The notes below the pieces were generated by a model, which was not told where the DNA came from, made no database searches, and was given only the letters and a program-made list of their open reading frames with translations. From Emydura subglobosa (lineage: Eukaryota > Chordata > Testudines > Chelidae): DNA of 64,000 nucleotides. Made by a program: the position numbers and the translations under genes. This document shows, one piece after another, positions 11,989 through 24,556 of this stretch (within the stretch, counting starts at the first letter, position 1; every line of letters begins with the position of its first letter). The stretch lies in assembly GCA_007922225.1 (NCBI GenBank), contig ML679966.1:54556742-54620741 (forward strand), given 5' to 3'.

Positions 11989-14418
11989 TTTGCTACCTAC
12001 ATAAACTTGCTGTGAGTTAGGAGAGGAATCGTAAATAGCACAGAAAAAAGGTTTTTTTCTCTCGTGCCCTGCGATAGATAGTGTATTGAGCAAAAATGTA
12101 TCACTGGTTGTAACTAATTTCCTATTGAAATGTGATTCCCGAAGTGATCACACATGATTGAAGGGGAACTCTTCATACCTAACTCTTAATTCTTACTGAA
12201 GTAATGCCACCTGGTTAGAATATCTGCCAGATCACTGATACTCTGCTTTTCTGTTTCACCAGTTCAGCTTTTGGACCATAGAGTCAGACATCCACATTAG
12301 TGTTTTATCACCAGTGTCCAAGTCATCCACGTGGGTGAAGAATTTCAAGATAAAACTTTGAATATAGTCCAGATTTTAGTTCATATATGAAGAAATTCTA
12401 AACTGTCCACATAGTAAACTTTAGATGGCAGACCTCTGAAAGTGTCCAAGTATTCCTTCATTTTCACTCACAAGGAATTAGGGAGAATCAGAAAGAATGA
12501 TATTCAAGCTTAAAACAAGAGTAAAAGCTGAACAGAACAAACAGTGCTTTGGCAAAGCTTCCGATAAAGAGCTGTCAGTAAAAACAAAAGACTTAATAAA
12601 TAATCTTAGCCAAAGTTAACAATAGGAAGAAGTACAAATTGTGCACTGCAAGGAAATACGTGCTGGGCATTTAGTTATGCCTGGCTTGAACAGGAATAAA
12701 TGAATAACACACATCAGCATGACGGAAGATGCTTTTAAGTATGGTGAAATGATATAAGCTGTGGCACTGTAAAATAAGTTTTTTCAAGCAGCTATGCAAC
12801 TCAGAATGGAGCAGCAAAACTTTAATATTCATTTTATATTGTGTGAGTGGCTTTGGAGTTTCTTTTTGAGCATGTCACTTTACATAATTGGTGTTAAGTG
12901 CAGTCTTGTTTAGTTTTATTGCTATAGAGTGTCAGAATCTTTTAACCACTGAGACTGTTTTACACCTCTGGCTCTTTTATTATTTGTTTATTGCAGTTTA
13001 GCTAAATTCAGACTATATTTCACTAGGGCAGGTTATTTTTTACTGTAATGTACGTTTTTCTCTGTATTTGAGTTCAAAGAAAGCATTGTAACTTACTGCA
13101 CAGGGCTCATGCCAATACAATCTCCCACTGTCTTCCTGAGAGGCAATCATTTAAAGTCACATAGTGGCCACTATTTTATATCTCTGTCTACAGTCCCAGC
13201 ATGCTACTGTACCAACACCCCCTTCACACTGAACAGCATTTCTGTGCTCTCGGTGCTTTGAGTAATCAAAGAACCATACCCACCCATTAACAGTCCGTGT
13301 TAATTGGAAAAGGAAGATACTGCTAAGAAAGTATGGCCACACAACATGGTCACACAATGGCAAAGACCTACCATTGGGCAAATAACGCCTCATCTAGTTA
13401 CCACAACAAATAGGGCAGGAAAAGACAAGAATCTCAAGCTTTTACTGCTGAATCCAAGGTTAGCCATCAGCAAAAAAAGCACTACCCATGATCTGATTTT
13501 TGATGAGGCATCCAAATAGGCTTGCATCACTAACACTTGGTTTACGTCTACTTTTGAACCCTTTTCTAGCCTATCTATTCCCCAAAGGCTATTATGTACA
13601 CCACAAAGTAAGACTGAGCCCAGAATTAGATAAAAAGGAGATGGAATATCACTCATGTTCTCCAACCTCCGATAAAAATGACTCCAGCCATCCTGTTCCA
13701 ATAAGAACCAGAGATTGGTGATGGTTAATTCCTCCTCCTCAAGGATCCATAAGATATGAGATCTGCCTCCCTTTTCCTGCTCTTCAATATTAACATGAGA
13801 CTACTTAGAGGGTTGATGTGTCACTGCTCACTCTGCACCGACAATGGTCTGTTAGACGCCCGCATGTATATCACATTTTCCACTGATGCTACCAATAGCA
13901 TTCTAAGGATGTCACAACCCTATAAAGATCAGCTCCTGTATGAAGACTATTTGACTCAGATTGAAACCAAGCAAGAACAAGGTGATCCTGGTCAGAAGGA
14001 AGCGATATTTAGCTGGGATGCTATCCCATTCCATCAAAGGCATCTGCCCAGCCTCATCCCTCTATTATCAAAGTCATGTTTTGTGACCTGTCCAGTTACC
14101 TGTCAGATAGCAGATAGCTTTCTTCCTCCTGTAGTGTTAGGAAAGTCTCCTGGATGAGAATCTGGTCACAGTGATCCATGTACTTGTGTGTTCCAGACAG
14201 GAGTACAGCAGTTGATTCCATCCAGGGTGGAAGGTGGATGCCAGCTAAAACACCAGCTTGTAGACAGTGTGACTTACAACAGCAATGGAGGGAGTGAGGA
14301 AAGGTTGGAGGGAGGAATATTCCTTAAGCAAAGCCTCTTTAACCACTGAGCATAAAAAACAAGGAAATCCACCAGGGTACTCACCAAGTAGGTTTAATTT
14401 ACCTGGGGAGCAGTTAGG

Positions 14419-14542
14419 ACCAGATTTTCAAAGGCGTGTGGAAGCTTTAAGAACAGATAGGCAGCTGGTAGGATTGCCAAAAGCATATCAGTCGATTAGA
14501 CACCAGCCTCCCATTTAAATCACTTTTTGCAAATCTGGCCCT
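14419..14542. repeat. palindromic MITE relic ('ttttcaaaagtgcc' family)
   Basis: Left arm 'accagattttcaaaggcg' is mirrored by 'tttttgcaaatctggccc' at the right end. Inner sequence keeps short mirrored blocks only. Confidence 0.55.
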
Positions 14543-16240
14543 TAGACACTCTGGTGTCGGATGTTATAGAAATCTGAGGAAAGTTAGAGATTCATGTATC
14601 TATAAAATGAAATCATTGGCATAAGTTATTGAGTATACAAGATATACTTTGAGTGCAAATATATGATGCTATGTCTGAGACCTAATTTCAAAAGCAAAAT
14701 CAAGGAAGATTTTATTTCCAAAGCACATGGACACTTAGCATATGGAGATGAGGCATTCAGTCCTCTTGAAGGAAAAGAAGAGGAAGAGGCTGGAGGAAAG
14801 TGGAGAAGATGAGAAAGAATGTTGCATTTGGATTAGGAGCAGGTTGAAGGAGATAAAACAGTGCTCTGAATTAGAAGAAATATGGACAAGCCCATACATT
14901 ATGCAACCTGCTTCCTGGAGCCACAGTCCTTCCTTAAACTTCCTGTGGAGCAGTGAGGCTCCACACTGACCCCTGCCTGAGCCAGTTAAATGTCACATTT
15001 TTAGTACTTAGGCACACATGTTTGAAAACTGGCCTGCAAAGGATTCGTTCAGTGTGGCAGAATTTACAATTAAACTGACTATTCTTTTTTCCCATTCATT
15101 TCTCTGCTCTATCTACTAGACACTTCATGTATTTCACAACATGCGTTTCAGGCTCTTTTGTACCAATATGCTGACACAATATTCACTGTATCTTGATCCC
15201 AGATCTGATATTGTAATGGATAAAAGATTAAAAAGAAAGAAAAAAAAGAAAGCCACTTTGGAAAATGGAGCTCATTTTAGTACCTAATGCTATGGAATTT
15301 GTTTGAAGGGCTTCTCACTTTATTACTTCTTTTCTCTCGCTAGTTCTATCATATTCACAGGAGATTTAAATTTGACCTTGAAGCTTGATTTTGACTTTTT
15401 AGTTACCTTGATTCTAGTGATGTTAGGAACAAAACATCATTATATGTCATTGACAATGAATCTATAAAACATATCTAAATTGTTTTAGAACGGAGGGAAA
15501 AATGAATAATAACTGAGCAGTTATATTTCCATAGCTACATTGTCAGAAAGGGTTAGTGCAAAAACCTGGAAAAATAATGGTTATGGGTTTTTTTGTTTGT
15601 TTCAAAGTGCGATAATTGGGTAATTTTTCTACTATACACTCCAGGGTTTCCACTCCTATCATGGCAGCTAGTAGTTTTTGAAAAGTCACAATGACATTAT
15701 TGAGCAGTATCATAGGAAAGGAATGTCTTGCTTTTATCATAGAGCTATTTATTTAAATAATCAAATTATTTACAGTATTTCAAGATGTAACAACTTGATT
15801 AAGTAATATGATGGCAAAAGGGATAAAATGGTTTTAATCTTTCTGGGCTTGGTTTTCAACAGTTTTGCAGAGACTGGTTTGTTTTAGTAATATTATGCTT
15901 TGATATTTAGTTTCTTAGAATGATTATGATTGTACACTATTCTGCTCAGAGGAACAGGAAGTCTCCAAAGGAATGTTTGATGAAACTGAACAGAAATGGC
16001 AGGTGCTGTTTTGCATTACAATGGAATCAGTAGAAAAATCCCCTCCTTTACGGTCATCACTAATGCTATAGCAATTACCATCAATGTCATTACCAAAGTC
16101 CTGGCATATCTTCAAGGTATATGATTAGTAGTTATGGAGGCCATTAAAATAGCTATTGATGCTATTCACCATTTAAAATAGATTCAAACTAGAATACAGC
16201 ATATGTAATTGCAATTTTGTATTCTTTGGTAAATGTTTCC

Positions 16241-16265
16241 CTTCCCTCTCTCTCTCTCTTTCTTT
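16241..16265. repeat. (TC)n microsatellite
   Basis: Run of CT units interrupted by TTT, in a polypyrimidine context. Confidence 0.8.
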
Positions 16266-16559
16266 TACAGAGGTGTGCTGAAGCTCTATTCATTTCCCTC
16301 CCACCTTACTCTTTATTAGCAAGGCTGTGTTACAGAAAGCTTGTTATTAGAGGCAAACATCCTCCACAATGCTAGAATGCTTTTCTTCAAGAAGAATAAG
16401 CAAACTGAAGCTCCCTTCTCCCTCATCACTTTTTTTCTCATTCTTCCTTGTCATTGATATCAAGGTTTCTTACCTGCTCTACTAATCCATACCCCTATGT
16501 GTTATGACCTCCTTCTAGCCCCTTTGCTATCCATTAAATCTCTTTTCTTCTCATACTCT

Positions 16560-16870
16560 TACTCTCCTCTGGTTCCTTCCCCCTCACAGTCCAAGTATGC
16601 TATGGCCTTTTCCTCCTAATAAACCCCAGTAGAAACCCACCTCCACCTACAGACCCATCTCCCTTCTTTCCTTCCTCTTTAAATGCATTGAACATGTCAT
16701 CACTGTTCATGCTTGCTCGCTTTCCAGTTAACTGAAATTGCTCTCATCAGGTGTCTAATGACTTCTTCCTGGTGAAATCTCAGGGTTCCTACTCCATCCT
16801 CATTCCCTTTGACCTCTTTGCCTTTTAGACACTGTTGGTCATACCCGCAGTCTTGACAAAAAGATGAAAT
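16560..16870 (+). mobile_element. L2-type LINE remnant (reverse transcriptase motif A region)
   Basis: Read in two plus-strand frames joined by one shift near 16,765, the translation gives 'TEIALIR' then 'VSNDFFLVKSQGSYSILI' and a degraded 'DL.AF.T'. This follows the order in L2-family reverse transcriptases, where a TALV..NDLLL block precedes the LLDLSAAFDTVDH motif A. Stops and a shift show it is dead. The upstream pyrimidine-rich DNA (16,440-16,560) may also belong to it. Confidence 0.55.
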
Positions 16871-17840
16871 CATCTGTTTTGGTTTTATTTCTCTGTCCTC
16901 TTGAAGAAGAATTGTTATAGAAGTTTTCCATTTAAGAGTTGGCTTAATATTTCAAACAATGCTCAATCAAAAAAAGATTATAAAATAAGCAGCCACCACT
17001 GAGGTTTGCTGTGAGATTTCATTTCCACTCCCCGTTGAATGGAGTGTAGCTCAAATTACTCAACTTTCAGAAGCAGTGGGGAATATTTCTTATGTTACCA
17101 TTTTATCTCAAATTCCCAGCATTTAACTATAGGCTTTACTTTCTCACCATTTACTCTAAATCAAATAATCCTGTTATCTAGTGATGACATATGCCTGCTT
17201 TGGTTAAGTTTGAGAGGTATGAGTAAAGCTATGGGGCTATTCTGCAAAGATGAAGGCTAACATCTCCGTCTTTCTGAAGAAACCACCAATTTAATTGAAA
17301 AGAGCCTAGCCTAAAATCTTTTTTCTTTCTAACGTTGATACTGAAGTCACCAATGCATTTATGTGCATGTAGACTAGTTCAGCCATGTATTTAAACACAT
17401 ACCTAACTATATTCCCTTTATAGAGATTACTCACATGCTTAAATTCAAGCATGTGCTTAAGGGCCAGATTATGACACTATGAAGATGCAGATAGGTTCTT
17501 AATGAGATTTACAAAAGCACATAAGCTTGTTAGGCACCTCATTCCCACTGACTTTCAGAATCCAAGGTGCAGTTCTCCCCAATGTATTAAAAAACTGTGC
17601 AGCAGGATGGGAACTCTGTTCCTTGTGCGGGAGGGTACTACGTTTACTGAATTGCCACCTGCTCTACAGCCTGGCTTGTTAGTGGGCAGTACAACACCTG
17701 CAAAAGCCTATCTACTAGAGACTTTCTGGGAACAGCTCAATGCTGCAAGGATGCAGGGAGTAGAGCCTGGTAGAGCTGGTGTTCCCATACGGCCATCAGG
17801 AGGCTATGCAGAGCCCCATTCAGTGACCACTGCAGGAAGT
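16871..17840. other. unannotated stretch with one small palindrome
   Basis: At 17,431-17,458 'cacatgcttaa' and 'aagcatgtgcttaa' form a short inverted pair of the 'agcacatgctt' family seen also at 57,940. The open frame at 17,502-17,939 has no recognisable domain. Confidence 0.4.
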
Positions 17841-18300
17841 ACTGCCCAAGGGACCCAGAATGACAGTACTCTGCAGCCCTCTGACTGGCCAACGATCCTA
17901 TTTAACCCTGGAGACTGCTGCAGGACATTGTGTGGGTAACAACACAGATTTGGGCCTGCTGTGACTCCAGACCTCACCTTGTCTGACCTGATCTATGGTC
18001 TCTGATCCCAGCCTGACTCTAACCCTCCCAATTCCAGCCTGGTATTACCTCTAATCTCTGGTCTCTGACCCTGGCCTGACTTTCAACCTGAATCTTGCTT
18101 ATTGAACCTGGCTCTAGCAATTCCTGTTACCCCTGCCCACCCACTATCATCCTTGGCAGTGGATCCCAGCCAAGCTCTGACTGCTAGGCCAGACTGCCTA
18201 TGTCCCACTCCCTTAGAGCTGCTGACCTCCCTATCTCTGCTCTGAACTGTTATTGCAGCTGTCTTCATCCCCTCCTCTCCACCAGTTAACCCACTCTCAG
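17841..18300. repeat. CT-rich degenerate tandem ('ctgacc/ccagcctg' units)
   Basis: Repeated short units such as 'gtctctgatcccagcctgac', 'gtctctgaccctggcctgac' and 'cagcctggta' occur in irregular order. It begins just after 'ctatttaaccctgg', which would suit the TATA region of an LTR. The similar tract at 61,680-61,920 suggests a dispersed family. Class uncertain. Confidence 0.45.
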
Positions 18301-18439
18301 CGTTGTGTCTTCTTCCATGCCATTCCCTCTGCCTGGGTGCCTTAAATGCTTTGCTCCTGTAGTTCCCAGCCAGGGACAGTTACAGCCAGCTTACAAACAT
18401 GCAGGTCACACCCTAATTTTCTGTGTGCTCCACAGTCCT

Positions 18440-19795
18440 GACCTCAGCAGTCTGTCTACAGCCCCACTTTGGCTTCCACCAGCCTTGGTTATAACTAGCA
18501 AGGTGACCCCAATACACTCCCAGTACCACATTTTCCCAAAACCATGTGTTCTGCAGTATCCAACCCGCTTATGGACAATTCAGAGGAATAAGGTAGGCTT
18601 GTTCCATTAAAGAGAAAAAAGCACATCACAGCTTATTAATTTAACTGGAGTAGTTACACTCTGTCTTGCAAACACAGCACTGAGTTGGTTTCTAGTAAAA
18701 ATAAAGCAACCTATGTGCTATTGTAAATAAATTTAAGTGATGTCAAGTAAAATAAATAGGAATAGAGATGATTACAATCAAATAAAAGTGAAAATATCCA
18801 TCTAAAACTTAATGTAGCAAGGGACAGGGTTTGTTCAAGATGGTTTCTCTCACCAATCTTCCTTCTTCCCAGCCATGGCTGACTTTCCCTCTATCATGAC
18901 CTTATAAAATACAAGCTCCTCACTTCCCTTGTCTTCCTAGGTGAACGATCTTTGCCTATGCCTTTATTCAGTTCCCAGAGACTTCAACCCCTTATTAGTT
19001 GAAGAACCCATCTTTCTCAGCTTCTGAGAGCTTTCATCCTAGTGATAGATGTCAAAGATGGCTTCTGTCTTTGCTTTTATCTTCCAAAGTTTAGTGATTT
19101 TCTTTCAGGGGGCAGGATGACCTCATGCTATTCTTCCCTGCCTGTGGACTTCCTATCTTCTGTGTGTAAACTGAGCTTCCATGGTTCTGATTCTATCATG
19201 CTTAATCTACATAGGAGAAAGGTAAATAGCTGCCTTGTCTCCACTCTGAGTGAACCTGATTCTCCCAGGTTGGTCACAAACTTTAAAGCATAATATCATT
19301 AAGAATTCATTTTCCCTCATATAGCGTTACTACATACATTTAGCAGTGATATTAATCAACAGTGTCATTAGCTTTCAAAAAAGACCTCACTCTATACACT
19401 TTTATAATACAGTAATATTGTATACAATCAGTTGATTCAATTGCTTATCAGTTGAGGTTAAGGCTAGTAAACTACTAGACTAGTAAACCTTTGCAATGTG
19501 TTCTTTAAAAGTAAAACTCGAATCAAGCTTGTCCTGTTTTGTGCATAGATGCCATGCTGTCTCCTCCTGGATAGCTTTGTTTACCTAATATGTAAAAATA
19601 GACCTTCATTGCTTCTGCCTCAAGAGCAGGCTGCTCAGAGAATCAAATACATATGCCTTTGTCTAAGACATACTATGCTTATGCATTGCTTACCAAATAT
19701 ATTTTCAGAATACAATTCTAGCACATATTCATAACTTTTTGTATAGACTCTGTGTATACATCATGCAAGAATATTATTGATCAGTGAGATATTAG
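18440..19795 (+). repeat. unclassified interspersed repeat, copy B, left part
   Basis: Second copy of the repeat at 655-1,610. It starts near 'gcttccaccagcc' (copy A 'gcttcccccagcc') and runs to the DIRS left junction at 'gagatattag'. Copy B holds about 430 bp (roughly 19,270-19,690) that copy A lacks. Sequence continues in register on the far side of the DIRS element at 25,803. Confidence 0.6.
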
Positions 19796-19985
19796 TTCTC
19801 TCTTCAAGTGATTGCTCATATCCATTCCAGTATAGGTGTGTGCGCGCCCCGTGCACAGATTCCCAGAACTTTTTTCCCTTAGCTAGCTCCGTAGGGTCGG
19901 CTCCGGCGCCCCCTGGAGTACTGCGCTCATGCTGTGGTACATAGGGCGCTGCCGACCCTGCAGCCCCTCGGTTCCTTCTTTCCAC
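19796..19985 (+). repeat. DIRS left inverted terminal repeat
   Basis: From 'ctcatatccattccagtata' to 'ggttccttctttcc' it is the inverted copy of 25,586-25,760, with few mismatches over ~175 bp. The outermost ~20 bp (starting 'ctctcttcaagtgattg') differ from the right end, as is usual for DIRS elements. Confidence 0.92.
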
Positions 19986-20133
19986 CTGTGACGGTTACCG
20001 GAACATCTGCCTCTTGCATACAAATGCAAGTAGCATTCCTTAGTGTTAGCTTTATTGTTCGAGTTTTTTGTTTTTTAATAGTAGATTAGCAAGTAGTTAA
20101 GTAAATAGTGCCCTTAGGGGCTAGAGCGGAGCC

Positions 20134-22652
20134 ATGCCTGGCTCCACCAGCTTTAAAGCCTGCACCGCGTGTGCAAAGTCCTTTCCTGTTCGTGACCCTC
20201 ACGACCTTTGCCTCCGATGCCTCGGGGAGCAACACAGGAAAGAAAAATGCAGGATCTGTAAGTCCTTCAAACCAAGGACCTAGAAGGAGAGGGACGCGAG
20301 ACTGAAAGTGATCCTGATGGAGTCCGCACATGGCCCGGACTCTGAGCCATCGCGTTCTCCTGTGGCACCGAGTGTCTCCTCGGTGCAGAGCGCTCCACCA
20401 GCACCATCTTCGGCACCGGCAATATCGGCACCGAAGAAAAAGAAATGGCGTGAGGCCGCACGTATGGACTCCCCTCTGCTACCGGGAAAGCAGGGGGTGC
20501 AACAGGAGATGCCCCAGCCATGTGCCGTGGAGAGTACTCTGGCACCGGCATCTCCTCACAGAGAGCCTCCCCCGACTCCTGGGGGTGGGGGAGCGCCTCT
20601 GCAAGAGCCGTCGACACCGGAGGCTTTCGCTGCGGCATGGGACCTGTGTCTCGGGGTTACCCACATTGGGTTACCCCGGGGGGTGGAAGAGAAGGGAGTC
20701 GAGGTGTCCCCCCAGACGGCCAAGGAGGGTAGAGAGTGCAGGCTCCCCTCCTAGCTCCGACTCCAGGTCGTTGAGCTCCCTGGCATCGCAGCACCAAGGG
20801 CGGTCCAGGGACAAACGCCGAGGCGAAGGCGCTACAGTTCCGCCTCGAGCAGGGACCTAAGCGTGGGCTCCGGTACCCCAGTGTGGAGCCCAGCGCAACA
20901 CCGATCCCCGGCGCTGCCTGCCTCGGTGCCGAGCTTCCCACCGTGCATTACGGCACCACCTCCTCGGCACCGAGCGCTTCGGCACCGAGCGCCTCAGCCC
21001 CACGTGACACGTCACGCTCCAGGTCAGAGTCGTGACGTCACAGGCGTCACCGCTCCCGCTCTAGATCTGGGAAGTGTCGCCGCAAGTCTTATCGAGGGAG
21101 GGGTCGTGCCAGCTACAGCTCCTCCAGCAGCTCCTCCCCTCATCGGCACTACAGACATCGGCACCGGAGGTCTTCTTCGTCCAGGAGCCGCTCCCCTTCC
21201 AGTGCCCATAAGCACCGGTCAAGTGGCACGGGATCCAAGGGGGGATGCCTGGAAATGACCCAGCAGGTCCCTGCACCTGCACCTGCATGGCCCCAAGGCC
21301 CCTGGCAATGGCCATATTGGGGGCCGTGGGGTACCCAGATGGGCCAAGGACCACCTCTATTCACTCCTCGGTGGCCCAACCAATGCCCCCACCAACCGGT
21401 CCACAGGAGGGTCACCGCTCTGAGGAGGGGTCTGACCCAGAGGAAGGCCCTTCTGTAGGGGCCCTCCCACAGTCCTCCTCCTCCTCTCCGGAGGAGGGGG
21501 CGGCCAGGGACAATAGGGTCCTCCTCTTTGATTTCAGGGGCCACCAGGACCTCCTGGGGAGAGTGGCTGATAATCTCGGTCTAGAGATTCAGGAGCTGTT
21601 GGAGGAAGAGGACCCCCTCTTTGGGGTCTCTGAGGCAGCAGGCCCATCACGCCTGGCCCTGCCTGTTCATGCAGATTGCTTGTTATGAAGATTGCTAAAA
21701 CCCTCTAGCAAACCCCCTCCTCAGTGGCCCCCACCTCAAAAGGCGCTGAGCGCAAATACTATGTCCCGAAGGAGGGGTTTGAATTCTTATATACACATCC
21801 CGCCCCAGGTTCGCTCGTAGTGGACGCAGTGAACCAGCTGGACAGCCAGGGTGGCCATGGCGACACCCCTAAAGACAAGGACAGCAAGAAGCTGGACCTT
21901 TTTGGGCACAAGATGTACTCTACTACGGCCCTACAGCTGAGGGTCGCGAACTATCAGGTCCTCATGGGGAAGTATAACTTGAACCTTTGGTTCTCTCTAC
22001 AGAGGTTCTCCTCGGGGTTGCCTCCAGACCAGGCCGCAGACTTTGCCACTGTGTTGCAAGAGGGTGTGGCGGTGGCTAAGGCGGCACTCAGTCAGCCAGT
22101 GATGCAGCGGATGCAGCCAGCAGGGCGATCGCTTCAGCCATCGTCATGTGCCGCTGCTCCTGGCTCCAAGCTTCTGGTTTGTATCAGGAAGTCCAACAGT
22201 CTATTCAGGACCTCCCCTTTGACTACACCGGCCTCTTCTCTGAGAGGATGGACGAGAAGCTGCATGCCTTAAAGGACTCACGGGTCACCCTGAGATCCCT
22301 AGGGCTATACACCCCTCAGGCCTCGAGGCGCCAGACCCAGCCTCAGGCACAGAGGCAGCCGCAACCTCCACTGAGGCTGCCCCCAGACCCACTCAGCCCA
22401 GGAGAGGTAGAGACAGGTAACGGGCACCCAACTGCCGCGACCGGCAGGGACCCACTCCAGGGTCCCAGCAAGGCCCTAACAAGGGCAATGCACCCCATAA
22501 GAGATTTTGATGGGGTGCATGATGGTGGCACTCCTCCCTTCCCACTGGATCACTCCAAAGTTTTCTCCCACAGGCCATACCACACCAAATGGGAAGCCAT
22601 TACCACCGACCAATGGGTCCTTGGCATAGTCCGCAAGGGCTATGCCTTATAG
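20134..22652 (+). pseudogene. DIRS Gag-like protein, decayed
   Basis: The ATG at 20,134 opens a protein whose first 50 codons carry paired cysteines (CTAC, CLRC and CRIC with DPHD between), a zinc-finger-like head. In-frame TAG codons follow at 20,281 and 20,752. The frame then shifts at least three times: an Arg/Ser-rich basic tract reads at about 21,045-21,250, an acidic segment ends at 21,688, the conserved core (KYYVPKEGFEFLYTHP, then DLFGHKMYSTTALQLRVAN) reads at 21,745-22,100, and the last part (QDLPFDYTGLFSERMD) reads in another frame at 22,200-22,260. These are the conserved blocks of reptile DIRS Gag proteins as I know them. The likely role was nucleic-acid binding and particle assembly. 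The end overlaps the RT frame. Confidence 0.85.
21045..21250 (+). other. Arg/Ser-rich tract of the DIRS Gag
   Basis: Read in the frame of 21,255, this stretch encodes a run dominated by R, S and H, including blocks such as HRSRSRSGKCRRKSYRGRG and a serine octet-like run. It resembles the SR-rich basic tail of nucleic-acid-binding capsid proteins. Part of its bias comes from recurrent 'cggcaccg' units at the DNA level. Confidence 0.6.
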
Positions 22653-24417
22653 CTTACAGCCTTCCCCCCCAACTCTCCCCCTACCCAGGGACCCCTCTCA
22701 TGACCAACTCCTCATACAAGAGGTCAATTCCCTCCTCACGCTCAGTACAATAGAGAAGGTTCCTCCACAGGAACAGGGAAAGGGATACTACTCTCGGTAC
22801 TTCCTAATTCCCAAGGCCAAGGGGGGCCTGAGGCCAATTCTGGACCTCCGCCGCCTGAACAAGTTTGTCAGGCGCACCAGGTTTCATATGGTTTTCCTAG
22901 CCTCCATCATTCCCACCCTAGATCCAGGGGACTAGTATGCCGCCCTCGATCTGAAGGACGCATATTTTCATATAACTATCCTTCCAGGTCACAGGAAGTT
23001 CTTAAGATTTATGGTAGCTGGATACCACTACCAGTTTTCTGCCCTGCCCTTTAGCCTTTCGTCCGCGCCAAGGGTATTTACAAAATGCATGGCAGTGGTA
23101 GTGGCCCACCTGCGCCGCAGAGGGGTACAGATATTCCCTTACCTGGACGACTGGCTGATCCAGGGCAATTCCAGGGCCCATTTGAGGAACAGACTGGCTC
23201 TGACCTGCGCCACATGCACCAGACTGGGGCTGCTTATCAACGAGCAGAAGTCCACTCTCACCCCGGTGCAGCGCATAAAGTTCATAGGGGCCACCTTGGA
23301 TACCACCCAGGCCAGAGCCTTCCTTCCTCGGACTCAGTTCGTGAACATGACCACCATAATCAGCGATTTCCACAGGTCCCCCACGACGACAGTCAGGCAC
23401 TGCCTATCAGCTGTTGTGACACATGGCGGCATGTACTTATGTGGTGAGGCTGGCTTGCCTCAAGCTAAGGCCTCTCCAAGGGTGGCTGGCCTCAGTTTAT
23501 GTACCGGCCAGACACCGGCTGAACAAGGTGGTCACGGTTCCCACCCATGTACTGTCCTCCTGGACTGGTGGAGGGACCCAGGGGAGGTTCTGAGGGGAGT
23601 TCCCTTCGGAGACTTGGCTCCCTCATTGACCCTGATAACGGACGCCTCCGATGAGGGTTGGGGGGGCTCACATCAGCAAGCACCTGAGCACCCAGGGACT
23701 ATGGTCACCACACGAAAGAGCTCTCCATATAAATGTCAGAGAACTCGGGGCAGTCCGCTTGGCCTGCAAAGTCTTCATCAAATTCCTGAGGGGCAGAATG
23801 ATTCAGGTCCTTACAGACAACACGGCGGCGATGTTTTATATAAACAGACAAGGGGGAGCGCGCTTCTTGGCTCTTTGCCAGGAGGCCACTTGTCTTTGGG
23901 ACTTTGCTGTGAGGCACGATTTCCATATATCTGCCTCTCACCTCCCGGGGGTCAGGAAAGATGAGGCAGACCGCTTCAGTAGGTCGTTCTTACCCCACCA
24001 CGACTGGTCACTGCACCTGGAGGTGGTGACTTCAATCTTCCAGAAGTGGGGGGTTTCCCAACTGGACCTTTCGCGTCGTCCTGGAACAGGAAGTGCCCGA
24101 GGTTCTTCTCGCTCTGAGGTCACAAACCGGGCTCCCTCTCTGACTCGTTCCTTCTGGACTGGACGGGGACCCTCCTGTATGCATTTCCCCTCACTCCACT
24201 CCTTCCCAAGGTCCTCTTGAAAATCAAGAGGGACAGAGCGAATATGATACTGATTGCACCAGCTTGGCCACGGCAGCACTGGTGCAGCATGCTGCTCGAC
24301 CTGTCAATCGATATGCCGCTGCCGAGGCGCTACGACCTGCTCTCACAGGACCAGGGTCGCCTGCTGCACCCAGACCTGGACTCCCTCCACCTGATGGCAT
24401 GGAGACTCTGTGGCTGA
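22642..24417 (+). pseudogene. DIRS reverse transcriptase / RNase H, decayed
   Basis: Copies the element RNA and removes the RNA strand. Reverse transcriptase blocks in order: SRYFLIPKAKGGLRPILDLR (22,792 on), motif A LDLKDAYFHI (about 22,947), ALPFSLSSAPRVFTK (about 23,042) and the catalytic YLDD at 23,140-23,151. A TAG at 22,933 replaces what is normally Trp in a GDW.AALDL block. After 23,400 the frame shifts. RNase H follows in two frames: ITDASDEGWGG near 23,635, then VRELGAV and LTDNTAAMFYINRQGG (about 23,727-23,850) and the closing EADRFSR near 23,966; its acidic residues are all visible. A further conserved segment (KIKRDRANMILIAPAWPRQ) reads at 24,220-24,280. Catalytic motifs survive, yet the frame is broken at least four times, so no full product is expected. 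Confidence 0.9.
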
Positions 24418-24556
24418 TGGAGGGAGAGAGAGCCTGCTCTGCGCAGGTCCAACAGATTCTGCTGGGCAGCAGAAAACCTTCCACTCAGGTTGCGTACCGG
24501 GCCAAGTGGAAGCCTTTTAAGTGTCCGGCTCGCCCATACAGGCGATATTGGAATAG

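Larger units (their letters stand above)
11989..16540. other. unique non-coding stretch
   Basis: No recognised gene. Open frames at 13,157-14,157 are short, unmatched and on both strands. The palindrome at 14,419 lies inside. Confidence 0.45.

Noticed and set aside
13390..14157. Overlapping frames on both strands
   Set aside because: Open on both strands, no conserved motifs, no CpG enrichment; not supported as exons.
17502..17939. 145-codon open frame
   Set aside because: Overlaps sequence that looks like a repeat leading into the CT-rich tract; no family motif.
19761..19985. Minus-strand 74-codon frame
   Set aside because: Lies within the DIRS left terminal repeat; a by-product of that sequence.
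20267..21544. Long minus-strand frames opposite the DIRS Gag gene
   Set aside because: Shadows of the GC-rich Gag coding region; conserved Gag blocks lie on the plus strand.
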